11,748 nt of DNA from Eubacteriales Family XIII. Incertae Sedis bacterium. GTDB taxonomy: Bacteria; Bacillota; Clostridia; Peptostreptococcales; Anaerovoracaceae. A program made the position numbers and the translations under genes. The stretch is from assembly GCA_031290715.1 (NCBI GenBank), contig JAITNA010000134.1, positions 1 to 11,748 of the forward strand. Reading direction: 5' to 3'. Shown here in pieces: positions 1 to 6,947 of the stretch (within the stretch, counting starts at the first letter, position 1; every line of letters begins with the position of its first letter). The notes under the pieces were generated by a model. That model was not told the DNA's origin and did not search any database. It saw only the letters and a program-made list of their open reading frames with translations.

Positions 1-130
1 CGTAGCTTGCACTGCGGCTAAGCCGTAGGATTCTAAGCGCTGAAGCGCTTGAATCCCTGACAGCCGTCCTTCCATCGATTTGCTATCGCAAATCGGGATA
101 GGACTGGCAAGCCGCGCAAGCTACGGCTGA
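1..130. repeat. Multi-hairpin palindromic intergenic element
   Basis: The ends are a perfect 10-bp inverted repeat (1-10 with 116-125), and 22-28 also pairs with 121-127, so two outer folds compete. Inside are a short hairpin at 15-25, a strong hairpin at 28-56 (ggattc plus aagcgc pairing around a TGAA loop at 41-44, one bulged T), and a long hairpin at 66-104 whose core is an 8-bp perfect stem (76-83 with 88-95) around a TATC loop. No reading frame or tRNA-like pattern fits. The shape is that of a small non-coding repeat (REP/MITE-like) or a structured RNA. The left end coincides with the window edge, so the element may extend further left. Structure is seen directly; repeat status is inferred. 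Confidence 0.55.
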
Positions 131-223
131 CAAGGTTTTTGCCGTACATCTGAATAGCCGCGTATTTCGTACAGCTTTCGGGAGCGATTCAAAATGATGT
201 TATCTATCGGGGCGAATTTGGTT

Positions 224-237
224 TATAATATAGATCA
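224..237 (+). promoter_or_regulatory. Consensus -10 box abutting the MFS start codon
   Basis: TATAAT at 224-229 is a perfect -10 hexamer and ends only 8 bases before the ATG at 238. A transcript starting at the normal distance would begin at or within a base or two of the ATG, so the mRNA would be leaderless. No Shine-Dalgarno sequence lies upstream of the ATG. The -35 region is poor: the best nearby match is TTATCT at 200-205, with an 18-base spacer. The element at 1-130 lies just upstream. Confidence 0.5.
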
Positions 238-1413
238 ATGAGGAATCAAAACAAAAATCTGCAAAGCAGCAAGCTTTTCAAAATTTATCTGATCTTTGTC
301 GGTGCGACGCCCCTGTTGTCCACCGACTTTTATCTGCCCGCGCTGCCGTCGATCTCCGCGTATTACGGCACGAACGACGCGACGACCAATCTGACGATGA
401 TCCTGTTCACGGTGACACTCGCGATTTCCTCGCTGCTGTGGGGGCCGATCAGCGACAAATACGGCCGCAAACCGGTCATTGCTTTCGGCGCCGCCGCCTA
501 TTTCTCCGGCAGCCTGCTTTGCGTTTTCGCGCCGACCATCGAGGCGCTGATCGTTTTTCGCATGCTTCAGGCCGTCGGAGGCGGCGCCGCTGTGATGGTT
601 TCCACCGCGTTCGTGAAAGATGTCTTTGACGAAAACCATCAGGAGCGCATCCTTTCGATCGTGCAGGGCATGACGCTGCTCGGGCCCGCCGTCGCGCCGA
701 CGATCGGCGCGCTGATGATGAAGATCGCCGACTGGCATGGGATATTCCTCCTTATGACAGGCATGGGCGCGGTGGTTCTGGCCGGCGCGCTCTATTTCAA
801 GGAAACGCTCCGCGAACCGTTGACGGTCAGTGTGTTTTCCGCGCTCGGCAGGCTGCGCGTCGTCCTGCGCAACCGGCGTTTTACGTTCATTGTGATCATC
901 TTCGCGATTCCCGCGATTCCGTTGATGGCGTTCATCAACGCGTCCCCGTATATTTTTCAAAACCGCTTTGGCTTGTCGGAGCAGATCTACAGCCTGTTCT
1001 TTGCCGCGAGCGCGCTTTCGATGATGGGCGGCGCGTTTGCGTATCCCGCCATTGCGAAACGTTTCGGCCGTACCGCCGTCGCGTATGGCAGCCTCTGTGT
1101 ATTCGTCGTTTGCGGCGCGGGCGTTTTGCTTGCCGGCGGCGTATCGCCGTTTGTCTTTATCCTGTTCATCCTCCCCTCGTCCTTCGCCGGAGCCTTGAGC
1201 AAGCCGCTCAGTATCTTTCTCGGATTGAACGCGCAGGAAAGCGATACGGGCAGCGCGTCTTCCCTGATCGGATTCATCTCCCTGATGATGTCGAGCCTTG
1301 GCATGGCGCTGCTCGCGTTCTTTGACGATTATTTAATGGGGGTGGGCGTCCTATATCTCGCGTTCGGCGCGGCGGCCGTCGCGCTCTTCGCGGCCTTTCT
1401 CCGGAAAGTGTAA
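238..1413 (+). CDS. Bcr/CflA-family MFS multidrug exporter
   Basis: A 391-residue inner-membrane transporter of the major facilitator superfamily, drug:H+ antiporter type. The Bcr/CflA signature TDFYLPALPSI (residues 29-39) lies at the end of TM1, and MFS motif A, GPISDKYGRKP (69-79), lies in the TM2-TM3 loop. The chain is a series of hydrophobic stretches consistent with about 12 helices, and its length matches the family norm of about 390-400. By family it would export small toxic compounds such as bicyclomycin or chloramphenicol; the substrate cannot be read from sequence. The ATG at 238 is the only start that keeps TM1, although it has no ribosome-binding site and sits 8 bases after a TATAAT box. 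No adjacent regulator is visible. The gene is separated from serC by 219 bases and is probably its own unit. Confidence 0.9.
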   Translation: MRNQNKNLQSSKLFKIYLIFVGATPLLSTDFYLPALPSISAYYGTNDATTNLTMILFTVTLAISSLLWGPISDKYGRKPVIAFGAAAYFSGSLLCVFAPTIEALIVFRMLQAVGGGAAVMVSTAFVKDVFDENHQERILSIVQGMTLLGPAVAPTIGALMMKIADWHGIFLLMTGMGAVVLAGALYFKETLREPLTVSVFSALGRLRVVLRNRRFTFIVIIFAIPAIPLMAFINASPYIFQNRFGLSEQIYSLFFAASALSMMGGAFAYPAIAKRFGRTAVAYGSLCVFVVCGAGVLLAGGVSPFVFILFILPSSFAGALSKPLSIFLGLNAQESDTGSASSLIGFISLMMSSLGMALLAFFDDYLMGVGVLYLAFGAAAVALFAAFLRKV

Positions 1414-1431
1414 CGCTTCCTAATACTCTGG

Positions 1432-1503
1432 ATTCCCGGAACACCTCTGCTGTCCGTTTTCACATTGCCGCTGAAGCGGCGTGAAAAAGGCAAGTCCGGG
1501 AAT
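1432..1503. repeat. Nested inverted repeat with ATTCCC...GGGAAT ends
   Basis: ATTCCCGGA (1432-1440) pairs perfectly with TCCGGGAAT (1495-1503). Within it, ttttcac (1457-1463) pairs with gtgaaaa (1481-1487), and gccgc (1467-1471) pairs with gcggc (1476-1480) around a TGAA loop. It lies 18 bases after the MFS stop codon. There is no T-run after the outer stem, so it is not a textbook Rho-independent terminator, though it may still slow or end transcription. ATTCCC/GGGAAT ends are typical of dispersed intergenic repeats. The GC stem with TGAA loop is also found in the hairpin at 28-56. Confidence 0.55.
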
Positions 1504-1515
1504 GACAATATTTAT

Positions 1516-1544
1516 CTGACTGCTGAAATAGTAATATTTAAAAT
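1516..1544 (+). promoter_or_regulatory. Possible promoter of the serC operon
   Basis: CTGACT (1516-1521, four of six matches to TTGACA) is followed after 17 bases by TAAAAT (1539-1544, five of six matches to TATAAT). The stretch is notably AT-rich in a GC-rich window and lies about 90 bases before the serC ATG. A second TAAAAT at 1578-1583 has no good -35 partner. Both are weak calls from hexamer matching. Confidence 0.3.
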
Positions 1545-1632
1545 AATGCGGGGGTATTCGTGGGGGGCTTTTTTTGATAAAATGTAGGTGTTATACAAAG
1601 ATTGGCGATTGGCGGATATGGAGGACGACGAT

Positions 1633-2718
1633 ATGAATGATCGGGTTTACAATTTCTCTGCGGGGCCCTCGATGCTCCCCGAGAGCGTGTTGAAAAAAGC
1701 GGCGGCGGAGATTCTGAACTACGGGGGCTCGGGGATGTCCGTCATGGAGATGAGCCATCGCTCGAAGCCGTTTGAGAAAATCATCACGGAAGCCGAAGCC
1801 GATCTCCGGACGCTCATGGGCATTCCGGACGATTACGATGTCTTGTTTGTGCAGGGCGGCGCGACGCTGGCTTTCGCCATGGTTCCGCTGAATCTGATGA
1901 CGGGCAGCGGCAAGGCCGATTTCATCATATCGGGCCAATGGGCCGAAAAGGCGTGGAAAGAAGCGGCGAAGTTCGGGGACGCGAAAGCGGCGGCTTCATC
2001 GAAAGACGCTGTCTACGCGTTCATCCCAAAGACGGGCGCGGCGGATTTCCGGAAGGACGCCGATTACGTGCATATCACTTGGAACAATACGATTTACGGT
2101 ACGCGCTATCCCGAAGTCCCGGATACGGGCGGGATCACGCTCGTCACGGATATGTCCTCATCGATCCTGTCGGAGCCGGTCGACGTGTCGAAGTTCGGTT
2201 GTATCTACGCGGGCGCGCAAAAAAATATCGGGCCGGCCGGTATGACGATCATTATTGTCAAAAAAGACCTTGTCGGAAAAGCGCGGCCGGATATCCCGAC
2301 CTATCTTGATTTCAAGACCCACGCAGACAGCGGGTCGCTGTACAACACGCCGCCGGCCTGGTGTATCTATGTCGCGGGCGAGGTGTTCAAGCATCTGCTT
2401 GAACTGGGCGGCCTGGACGCCATGGCCGCGGTCAACAGGAGAAAGGCCGGGAAGCTTTACGGCTATATCGAAGCGAGCGGGCTGTACAAAGCGCCGGCCG
2501 CGCCGGAGGACCGCTCGCTCATGAACGCGGTTTTTGTCACGGGCGACGAAACGCTCGATAAGAAATTCGTGGACGAAGCGAAGGCCGAGGGGCTTGTCCA
2601 GCTGAACGGACACCGCTCCATCGGAGGAATGCGCGCGAGTATTTACAACGCCATGCCCGAGGAGGGCGTGGACAAGCTGATCGATTTCATGAAGCGGTTT
2701 GAAGCCGCGAACGCGTAG
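1633..2718 (+). CDS. serC: Phosphoserine aminotransferase
   Basis: A cytosolic PLP enzyme of 361 residues, class-V aminotransferase fold. It converts 3-phosphohydroxypyruvate plus glutamate to O-phosphoserine plus 2-oxoglutarate in serine synthesis; in some bacteria it also serves the pyridoxal-phosphate pathway. The N-terminal YNFSAGPSMLP (residues 6-16) is diagnostic. Others are the phosphate-binding QGGATLAF, the HITWNNTIYGT segment, cofactor-contacting D173 and Schiff-base K197 in AGAQKNIGPAG. Length is normal. The frame is open from a GTG at 1588, but the ATG at 1633 is preferred: GGAGG at 1620-1624 has ideal spacing and the protein then starts where other SerC proteins do. No serA lies beside it, which is unlike many clostridial loci. 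The next gene starts 9 bases downstream, so the two are probably co-transcribed. Confidence 0.96.
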   Translation: MNDRVYNFSAGPSMLPESVLKKAAAEILNYGGSGMSVMEMSHRSKPFEKIITEAEADLRTLMGIPDDYDVLFVQGGATLAFAMVPLNLMTGSGKADFIISGQWAEKAWKEAAKFGDAKAAASSKDAVYAFIPKTGAADFRKDADYVHITWNNTIYGTRYPEVPDTGGITLVTDMSSSILSEPVDVSKFGCIYAGAQKNIGPAGMTIIIVKKDLVGKARPDIPTYLDFKTHADSGSLYNTPPAWCIYVAGEVFKHLLELGGLDAMAAVNRRKAGKLYGYIEASGLYKAPAAPEDRSLMNAVFVTGDETLDKKFVDEAKAEGLVQLNGHRSIGGMRASIYNAMPEEGVDKLIDFMKRFEAANA

Positions 2719-2727
2719 GGCACCCGT

Positions 2728-4086
2728 ATGAAGTATATGATCCTCGTGCCCGACGGCGCGGCGGACAATTCGTCCGAACCGAATGAAAGAACGCCGCTTG
2801 AAATCGCGCATATGCCGAATACCTCGGAGCTCGCGCGGCGCGGCCGGGTCGGGCTTGTCCGCACAATCCCGCGGGGCGTGGCGCCCGGCAGCGACGCGGC
2901 CAATCTCGCGGTGATGGGATACGATCCCGCGACGGAACTGACCGGGCGCTCGCCGCTCGAAGCGGTCAGTATGGGGATAGAGCTCGGGGAGCGGGATGTC
3001 GCGTTTCGGACCAATCTCGTTACCTTGGCGGCAGGGGAGGACTCGGAGGAATACGCGGAAACAGGCGAAGCGGAAGCAGAGGGGACGGCTCTCACGCTTC
3101 CCGGCTTTGAAAAAAATTATTATGAAAGGCTTACGATCATCGATCACAGCGCGGGGGACATTTCGAGTGAAGAGGCGCGCGTTTTGATGGAATACATCGA
3201 TGAAAAGCTTGGGTCGGGCGACCCGGCGAACGGGGGGCGCGTCCGGTTTTATCCGGGGGTGAGCTATCGGCACGCGCTCATTGTGCGGGACGGCGGCGAA
3301 ACGGAGAGCGGGATCGGAGATGTTTTTGCCGGCCACAAGGGCTACGGCCTGGTGCCGCCGCACGACATCCTCGGCCGGCAGATCGGGCTTTACCTGCCCG
3401 ACCGGGAGGGCGAACGGTATATTCTGGAGCTGATGAGGAAGAGCTATCCGCTGCTGACGGAACACGAAATCAACAAAAGCCGTGCCGGGAGGGGGCTGCG
3501 GCCGGCGAACTCCATTTGGATTTGGGGCGAAGGGACGCGGCCCGCGCTCAGCCCGATCGCGCAGAAATACGGGGTGCGCGGCAGTGTGATTTCCGCGGTT
3601 GACCTCATCAAGGGCATCGGCATTTGCGCCGGGCTCGAACCCATCTTTGTGGAGGGCGCGACGGGGACGATCACGACCAATTTCCGCGGGAAAGCGGAAG
3701 CGGCCATTGCGGAATACAAAAAAGGAAAAGACCTTGCTTACATACACGTAGAAGCGCCCGACGAATGCGCGCACCAGGGCAACATGGAGGACAAAATCCG
3801 CTCCCTTGAATTGATCGACGAGCAGATTGTCGCGCCCGTCCTCGCCTACCTGAAGGACTGCGGCGACGACTATCGTATCCTCATCGTACCCGATCACCGG
3901 ACGCCGGTTTGTATCCGCACGCATACGGACGAGCCTGTGCCTTATGTGCTCTACGACAGCAGGGAAGAACGCTATCATGAAAGCCATGATTTCACGGAAA
4001 GGTCCGGCGCTTCCGGCGGGAAAATGCCGTCGGGCAGGGCGCTTGCGGACGAATTTTTTGAGGCAAAGGGTAACGGAAGGCAATGA
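2728..4086 (+). CDS. Cofactor-independent phosphoglycerate mutase homologue / proposed homoserine kinase
   Basis: A 452-residue member of the alkaline-phosphatase-like metalloenzyme superfamily, in the archaeal-type ApgM group. It either interconverts 2- and 3-phosphoglycerate or belongs to the related subfamily proposed to be an alternative homoserine kinase; sequence alone does not decide. Visible metal and catalytic sites are D9 in VPDGAAD, phospho-acceptor S55 in PGSDAANLAVMGYDP, D345 and H349 in APDECAHQG, D389-H390 in PDHRTP, and H399. Family members are usually about 400 residues. The excess includes an acidic Ala/Glu-rich stretch at about 108-133, between NLVTLA and TIIDHSAGD, which may contain a decayed repeat. 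The ribosome-binding site is weak and the gene follows serC by 9 bases, suggesting translational coupling. Its stop overlaps the next start (ATGA). I am sure of the superfamily, less of the reaction. Confidence 0.85.
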   Translation: MKYMILVPDGAADNSSEPNERTPLEIAHMPNTSELARRGRVGLVRTIPRGVAPGSDAANLAVMGYDPATELTGRSPLEAVSMGIELGERDVAFRTNLVTLAAGEDSEEYAETGEAEAEGTALTLPGFEKNYYERLTIIDHSAGDISSEEARVLMEYIDEKLGSGDPANGGRVRFYPGVSYRHALIVRDGGETESGIGDVFAGHKGYGLVPPHDILGRQIGLYLPDREGERYILELMRKSYPLLTEHEINKSRAGRGLRPANSIWIWGEGTRPALSPIAQKYGVRGSVISAVDLIKGIGICAGLEPIFVEGATGTITTNFRGKAEAAIAEYKKGKDLAYIHVEAPDECAHQGNMEDKIRSLELIDEQIVAPVLAYLKDCGDDYRILIVPDHRTPVCIRTHTDEPVPYVLYDSREERYHESHDFTERSGASGGKMPSGRALADEFFEAKGNGRQ

Positions 4087-5426
4087 AAAAAATCGGCTCG
4101 ATTTTTTTGACGGCGGCGCTTGCGTTCGGGCTTCTGCTCGGGAGCGCGGGCGCAGTGGGCGCAGTAGGCGCGGAGGAGGATTCCGGGGCGCCGGAGCCCG
4201 CCGCTTCGGAGCCCGCCGCGCCGGAGCTTGCCGCGCCCGCCGCGCTCCTCGTCAACGGGGACACGGGCGAGGCGCTTTATGAGAAAGACGCGGACGCGGT
4301 GCGCGAGCCGGCCAGTCTGACAAAGATCATGACGGCGCTGATCGCGATCGAAACGCTGCCGCCCGATCAGATCGTGACCTGCGACCGGGAGATATATACT
4401 GTAGGCGAATCGCAGATTTTTCTGCAGGTCGGAGAGGAGATCAGCGTGAACGATCTCCTGTACGCCGCTCTTGTATCGTCCGCGAACGATGCGGCGGTCG
4501 CGTTGGCCAAGACCTGTTCCGGCTCCGTGGAAGCGTTTGCGGAAGCGATGAACGCGCGCGCGCAGCAGATCGGCGCGGTGAACACGCATTTTGTCAATCC
4601 GCACGGGCTGCACGCGGAAGGTCATGTAACGACGGCCCGCGACATGGCGCTGATCGCGTCGGAAGCGATGAAAAACGAGCGTTTCCGTCAATATGTTTCG
4701 ACGGCGTCCTATACGATTCCGGCGACGAACTATTATCAGGAACGCGTTCTTGAAAATACCAATTCGCTCCTCACTGACTTTGCGGGGGCCACGGGCGTCA
4801 AGACGGGTACGACACTCGAAGCCGGGCGCTGTCTTGTCGCCGCGGCGACGCGGGACGGGGCAGGCCTGCTGTCGGTCGTGCTCGGGGACAATCCGAACGG
4901 CCCGGAGGTATTTGCGGATACGGCCGCGCTGTTGGAATACGGTTTTAACAATTTTAGGAGCGTAACGATTTTCGGCGCCGGCTGCAGTGCGGAGCTGGCG
5001 GTCAGGGATGGCGAAGCGGATACGGTAACAGTCCGCGCGTCCGAACAGAAAACGATCACCTTGTCGCTTGCGGACGCGGATAAGGTACGATATGAATACG
5101 ATCTTCCGGAAGATACCGAAGCGCCCGCGGAAGAAGGGACGAAGATCGGGACGGTCAGGGCGTATGCCGCGGATACGCTGCTCGCGGAAGTCGATCTGGA
5201 GTTTGCCGCTTCGGTCGATCAGGCAGCGAGCATCATCAAGCATTTCGGGGACTTTACGAACACGCTGTCGCGGGCGATCTGGATCGGTGCGGCCGTCATC
5301 CTCGTGTTGATTATTTTCTTTGCGGTTGTGATGATCCGGCATACGCGCGGGCGCAGATATTACGGCAGGTCCCGCCGGGGTACGGGCTCGACGCGCATGA
5401 TCAAACGGGTGAGGAGAATTAAATGA
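4083..5426 (+). CDS. Serine-type D-Ala-D-Ala carboxypeptidase (DacF/PBP5 family, S11)
   Basis: A 447-residue low-molecular-weight penicillin-binding protein that trims the terminal D-Ala from peptidoglycan stem peptides outside the membrane. All three active-site motifs are intact: S78-L-T-K81, S133-A-N135 and K240-T-G242. A signal peptide covers about residues 1-30 and is followed by a Pro/Ala/Glu-rich linker (35-54, APEPAASEPAAPELAAPAA). After the catalytic domain comes a PBP5 C-terminal beta-rich domain. A hydrophobic helix (about 395-415, IWIGAAVILVLIIFFAVVMI) and a strongly basic tail follow; this is a true transmembrane anchor, as in Gram-positive DacF-type enzymes, not an amphipathic one. 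The start has a GGAAGG site 7 bases upstream and overlaps the preceding stop by 4 bases, so translation is probably coupled. Specificity within the family is not certain. Confidence 0.93.
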   Translation: MKKIGSIFLTAALAFGLLLGSAGAVGAVGAEEDSGAPEPAASEPAAPELAAPAALLVNGDTGEALYEKDADAVREPASLTKIMTALIAIETLPPDQIVTCDREIYTVGESQIFLQVGEEISVNDLLYAALVSSANDAAVALAKTCSGSVEAFAEAMNARAQQIGAVNTHFVNPHGLHAEGHVTTARDMALIASEAMKNERFRQYVSTASYTIPATNYYQERVLENTNSLLTDFAGATGVKTGTTLEAGRCLVAAATRDGAGLLSVVLGDNPNGPEVFADTAALLEYGFNNFRSVTIFGAGCSAELAVRDGEADTVTVRASEQKTITLSLADADKVRYEYDLPEDTEAPAEEGTKIGTVRAYAADTLLAEVDLEFAASVDQAASIIKHFGDFTNTLSRAIWIGAAVILVLIIFFAVVMIRHTRGRRYYGRSRRGTGSTRMIKRVRRIK

Positions 5427-5436
5427 AAGGGATTCA

Positions 5437-6924
5437 ATGAAAAACACACGGGCTGTATTCCTTGCGGTCCTGCTTGTTTTGACATCTTGGGCCGCCGCCG
5501 CTTGCGGGGAGAACCCGCTGCCCGCGGGCGAGGACTACGATTTCAGTATTTTCATCGGCGACGCGGCCGATCCGATTTTTGTCAACCATGTCGTTGAGCG
5601 GTATGAAGCCGAAACCGGGCTGAATATCGAGCCTGTCTATTTGACCGGCGGCGACGGCGAGCGGGACCTGGAGCGTATGCTTGACAGCGCGGACCCGGTC
5701 GCGGCTTTCATCGTTTCGGGGGGAGAGGGCTTCGAGAAAGCCTTGGAGAACGGATATGTGGAAAACCTCAGTGTGCCCGCGGGGACAGACGGCGCCCTGG
5801 CCGACCGTTTGATCGATCATAATCGCCTGCTGTGGTCCGTGGACGGCTATGGGCTTGCGGCCGATACAAGGCTGCTTTGCGGATTGTTTGGCCTTGACGA
5901 CGCGGGCGCGCTGATCGCTTCCCTGCGCGGCGCGGCCTATTCGGAATGGTCGGACTTCGCCTCAAAACTCGACGCCTATATTTCGTCCGGGGCGGCTGAG
6001 CCTGTCGTTTTCGGCGAACAGTCTTATCCGTTCGCACCCGTGCGGACGGCACTCACGGCGACGCTCACAGGCGTCTTTGCGCTGCCCGGCGGCGACGGGG
6101 CGATGGGCGCCCGCTTCATGGACGCCGTCCTGCGGGAGGAGGATGCGGACGCATGGGAGGAGCTGCGCGGCCTTCCCGAAAACGAAGCCTATCTCGCGGC
6201 GCGGCCTTTCCTTGCGGCTTACGCGGCGGGGCTTGAGGACTGGACTTCGCATCTTGCGGGCGCGTTCGCGGCCGGGATTCGCGGGGAGAGTTTTGTGAAC
6301 ACGCGTTATTACAGCGCGAAAAAAGCGGAAGAAATCTTCATGGACGGAAAGGCTGTTTTTGCCTTTCTCGATGTGGGTTCCTACAAGAGCCTGGCGCAGA
6401 TCGACGCGGAAAAAGCGGAGAGCTTGGTTTTCCTGCCCGTGAAGATGCCGACGCCCGGGGCGGAGCCGGATAAGACAGAAGGGGACGGTTCATTTGTCCC
6501 GCCGCAGACGGAAGGGGACGGTTCATTTGTCCCGCCGGAAGAAAGCGGAACCGAGGGAGAAGCAGCCGAGGGTGAAATGCCGCCGGAGGTCGTGGATGAT
6601 ACGATTGTTTGCGCACCCGCGCGCTTCGTTTGCGTCAATACCGCTGCGGAAAAAGAAGTGCAAAAGCAGGCCTTGGATTTCATCCTTCAGCTGACGGCGG
6701 CGGCCGCGGCGGAGCAGGACGCGCTGCAGCGGTCGGCCGAGGAATATTTTCTGAATGGGCGCGCCCGGCCGGACAATACGGGGGCCGGGGCGTATGAACG
6801 GTGGTATGACGCGGCCTTCTTGAGCGGCGGGCTCAGAAGCTGGCTGTCGGATGCCAATTGGACGACGGAGGAAAGGGAAGCGCTGATCTTGCGGCTTTTC
6901 CGCAGTTGGTACGGCGATGCCTGA
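5437..6924 (+). CDS. Extracellular solute-binding-like lipoprotein carrying repeat-derived insert
   Basis: A 495-residue secreted protein with a type-1 (sugar-type) substrate-binding-protein fold by overall pattern. The N-terminus is a signal peptide ending in AAAAC, making C23 the likely lipidated cysteine, though this lipobox is weak because Ala replaces Leu at -3. The mature part begins with a strand (DFSIFIGDA) and the helix HVVERYEAETGLNIEPVY typical of these proteins. Near the C-terminus, LVFLPVKMP and APARFVCVNTAAEKEVQKQALDFI match the closing strand and helix of the fold. Between those two lies the foreign-looking stretch 347-390, including TEGDGSFVPPQ followed by TEGDGSFVPPE. No permease or ATPase genes are adjacent, so it is an orphan and its ligand is unknown. 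The ATG has an AAAGG site six bases upstream, 10 bases after dac. Confidence 0.75.
   Translation: MKNTRAVFLAVLLVLTSWAAAACGENPLPAGEDYDFSIFIGDAADPIFVNHVVERYEAETGLNIEPVYLTGGDGERDLERMLDSADPVAAFIVSGGEGFEKALENGYVENLSVPAGTDGALADRLIDHNRLLWSVDGYGLAADTRLLCGLFGLDDAGALIASLRGAAYSEWSDFASKLDAYISSGAAEPVVFGEQSYPFAPVRTALTATLTGVFALPGGDGAMGARFMDAVLREEDADAWEELRGLPENEAYLAARPFLAAYAAGLEDWTSHLAGAFAAGIRGESFVNTRYYSAKKAEEIFMDGKAVFAFLDVGSYKSLAQIDAEKAESLVFLPVKMPTPGAEPDKTEGDGSFVPPQTEGDGSFVPPEESGTEGEAAEGEMPPEVVDDTIVCAPARFVCVNTAAEKEVQKQALDFILQLTAAAAAEQDALQRSAEEYFLNGRARPDNTGAGAYERWYDAAFLSGGLRSWLSDANWTTEEREALILRLFRSWYGDA
6475..6537 (+). repeat. Two tandem left-arm REP-like copies in the lipoprotein gene
   Basis: The 27 bases at 6478-6504 recur identically at 6511-6537, a period of 33 bases (11 codons). 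Each copy contains GGGACGGTTCATTTGTCCC, whose GGGAC and GTCCC ends can pair around a 9-base loop. They encode TEGDGSFVPPQ and TEGDGSFVPPE in frame. The same sequence forms the left arm of the palindrome at 7981-8043 in uvrC. Confidence 0.93.
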
Positions 6925-6947
6925 TCCGATTATCATAATCATTGATC

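Noticed and set aside
1..125. tRNA or cloverleaf RNA gene
   Set aside because: The outer stem and internal hairpins do not match tRNA arm lengths, there is no T-loop GTTCRA motif and no CCA-proximal arrangement.
1561..1576. T-run after a G-run as a Rho-independent terminator
   Set aside because: The G-run before the T's has no C-rich partner to form a stem.
1588..1632. Extended SerC N-terminus from a GTG at 1588
   Set aside because: It has no ribosome-binding site, adds 15 residues absent from SerC family proteins, and a strong GGAGG lies just before the ATG at 1633.
2158..4083. Long open frame on the minus strand opposite serC and the mutase gene (641 codons)
   Set aside because: It is antisense to two well-recognised genes, is Arg/His/Pro-rich as expected from reading GC-rich codons backwards, and shows no familiar motif.
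3975..5447. Minus-strand open frame opposite the carboxypeptidase gene (490 codons)
   Set aside because: Mirror of a gene with all S11 motifs intact; composition is typical of an antisense shadow.
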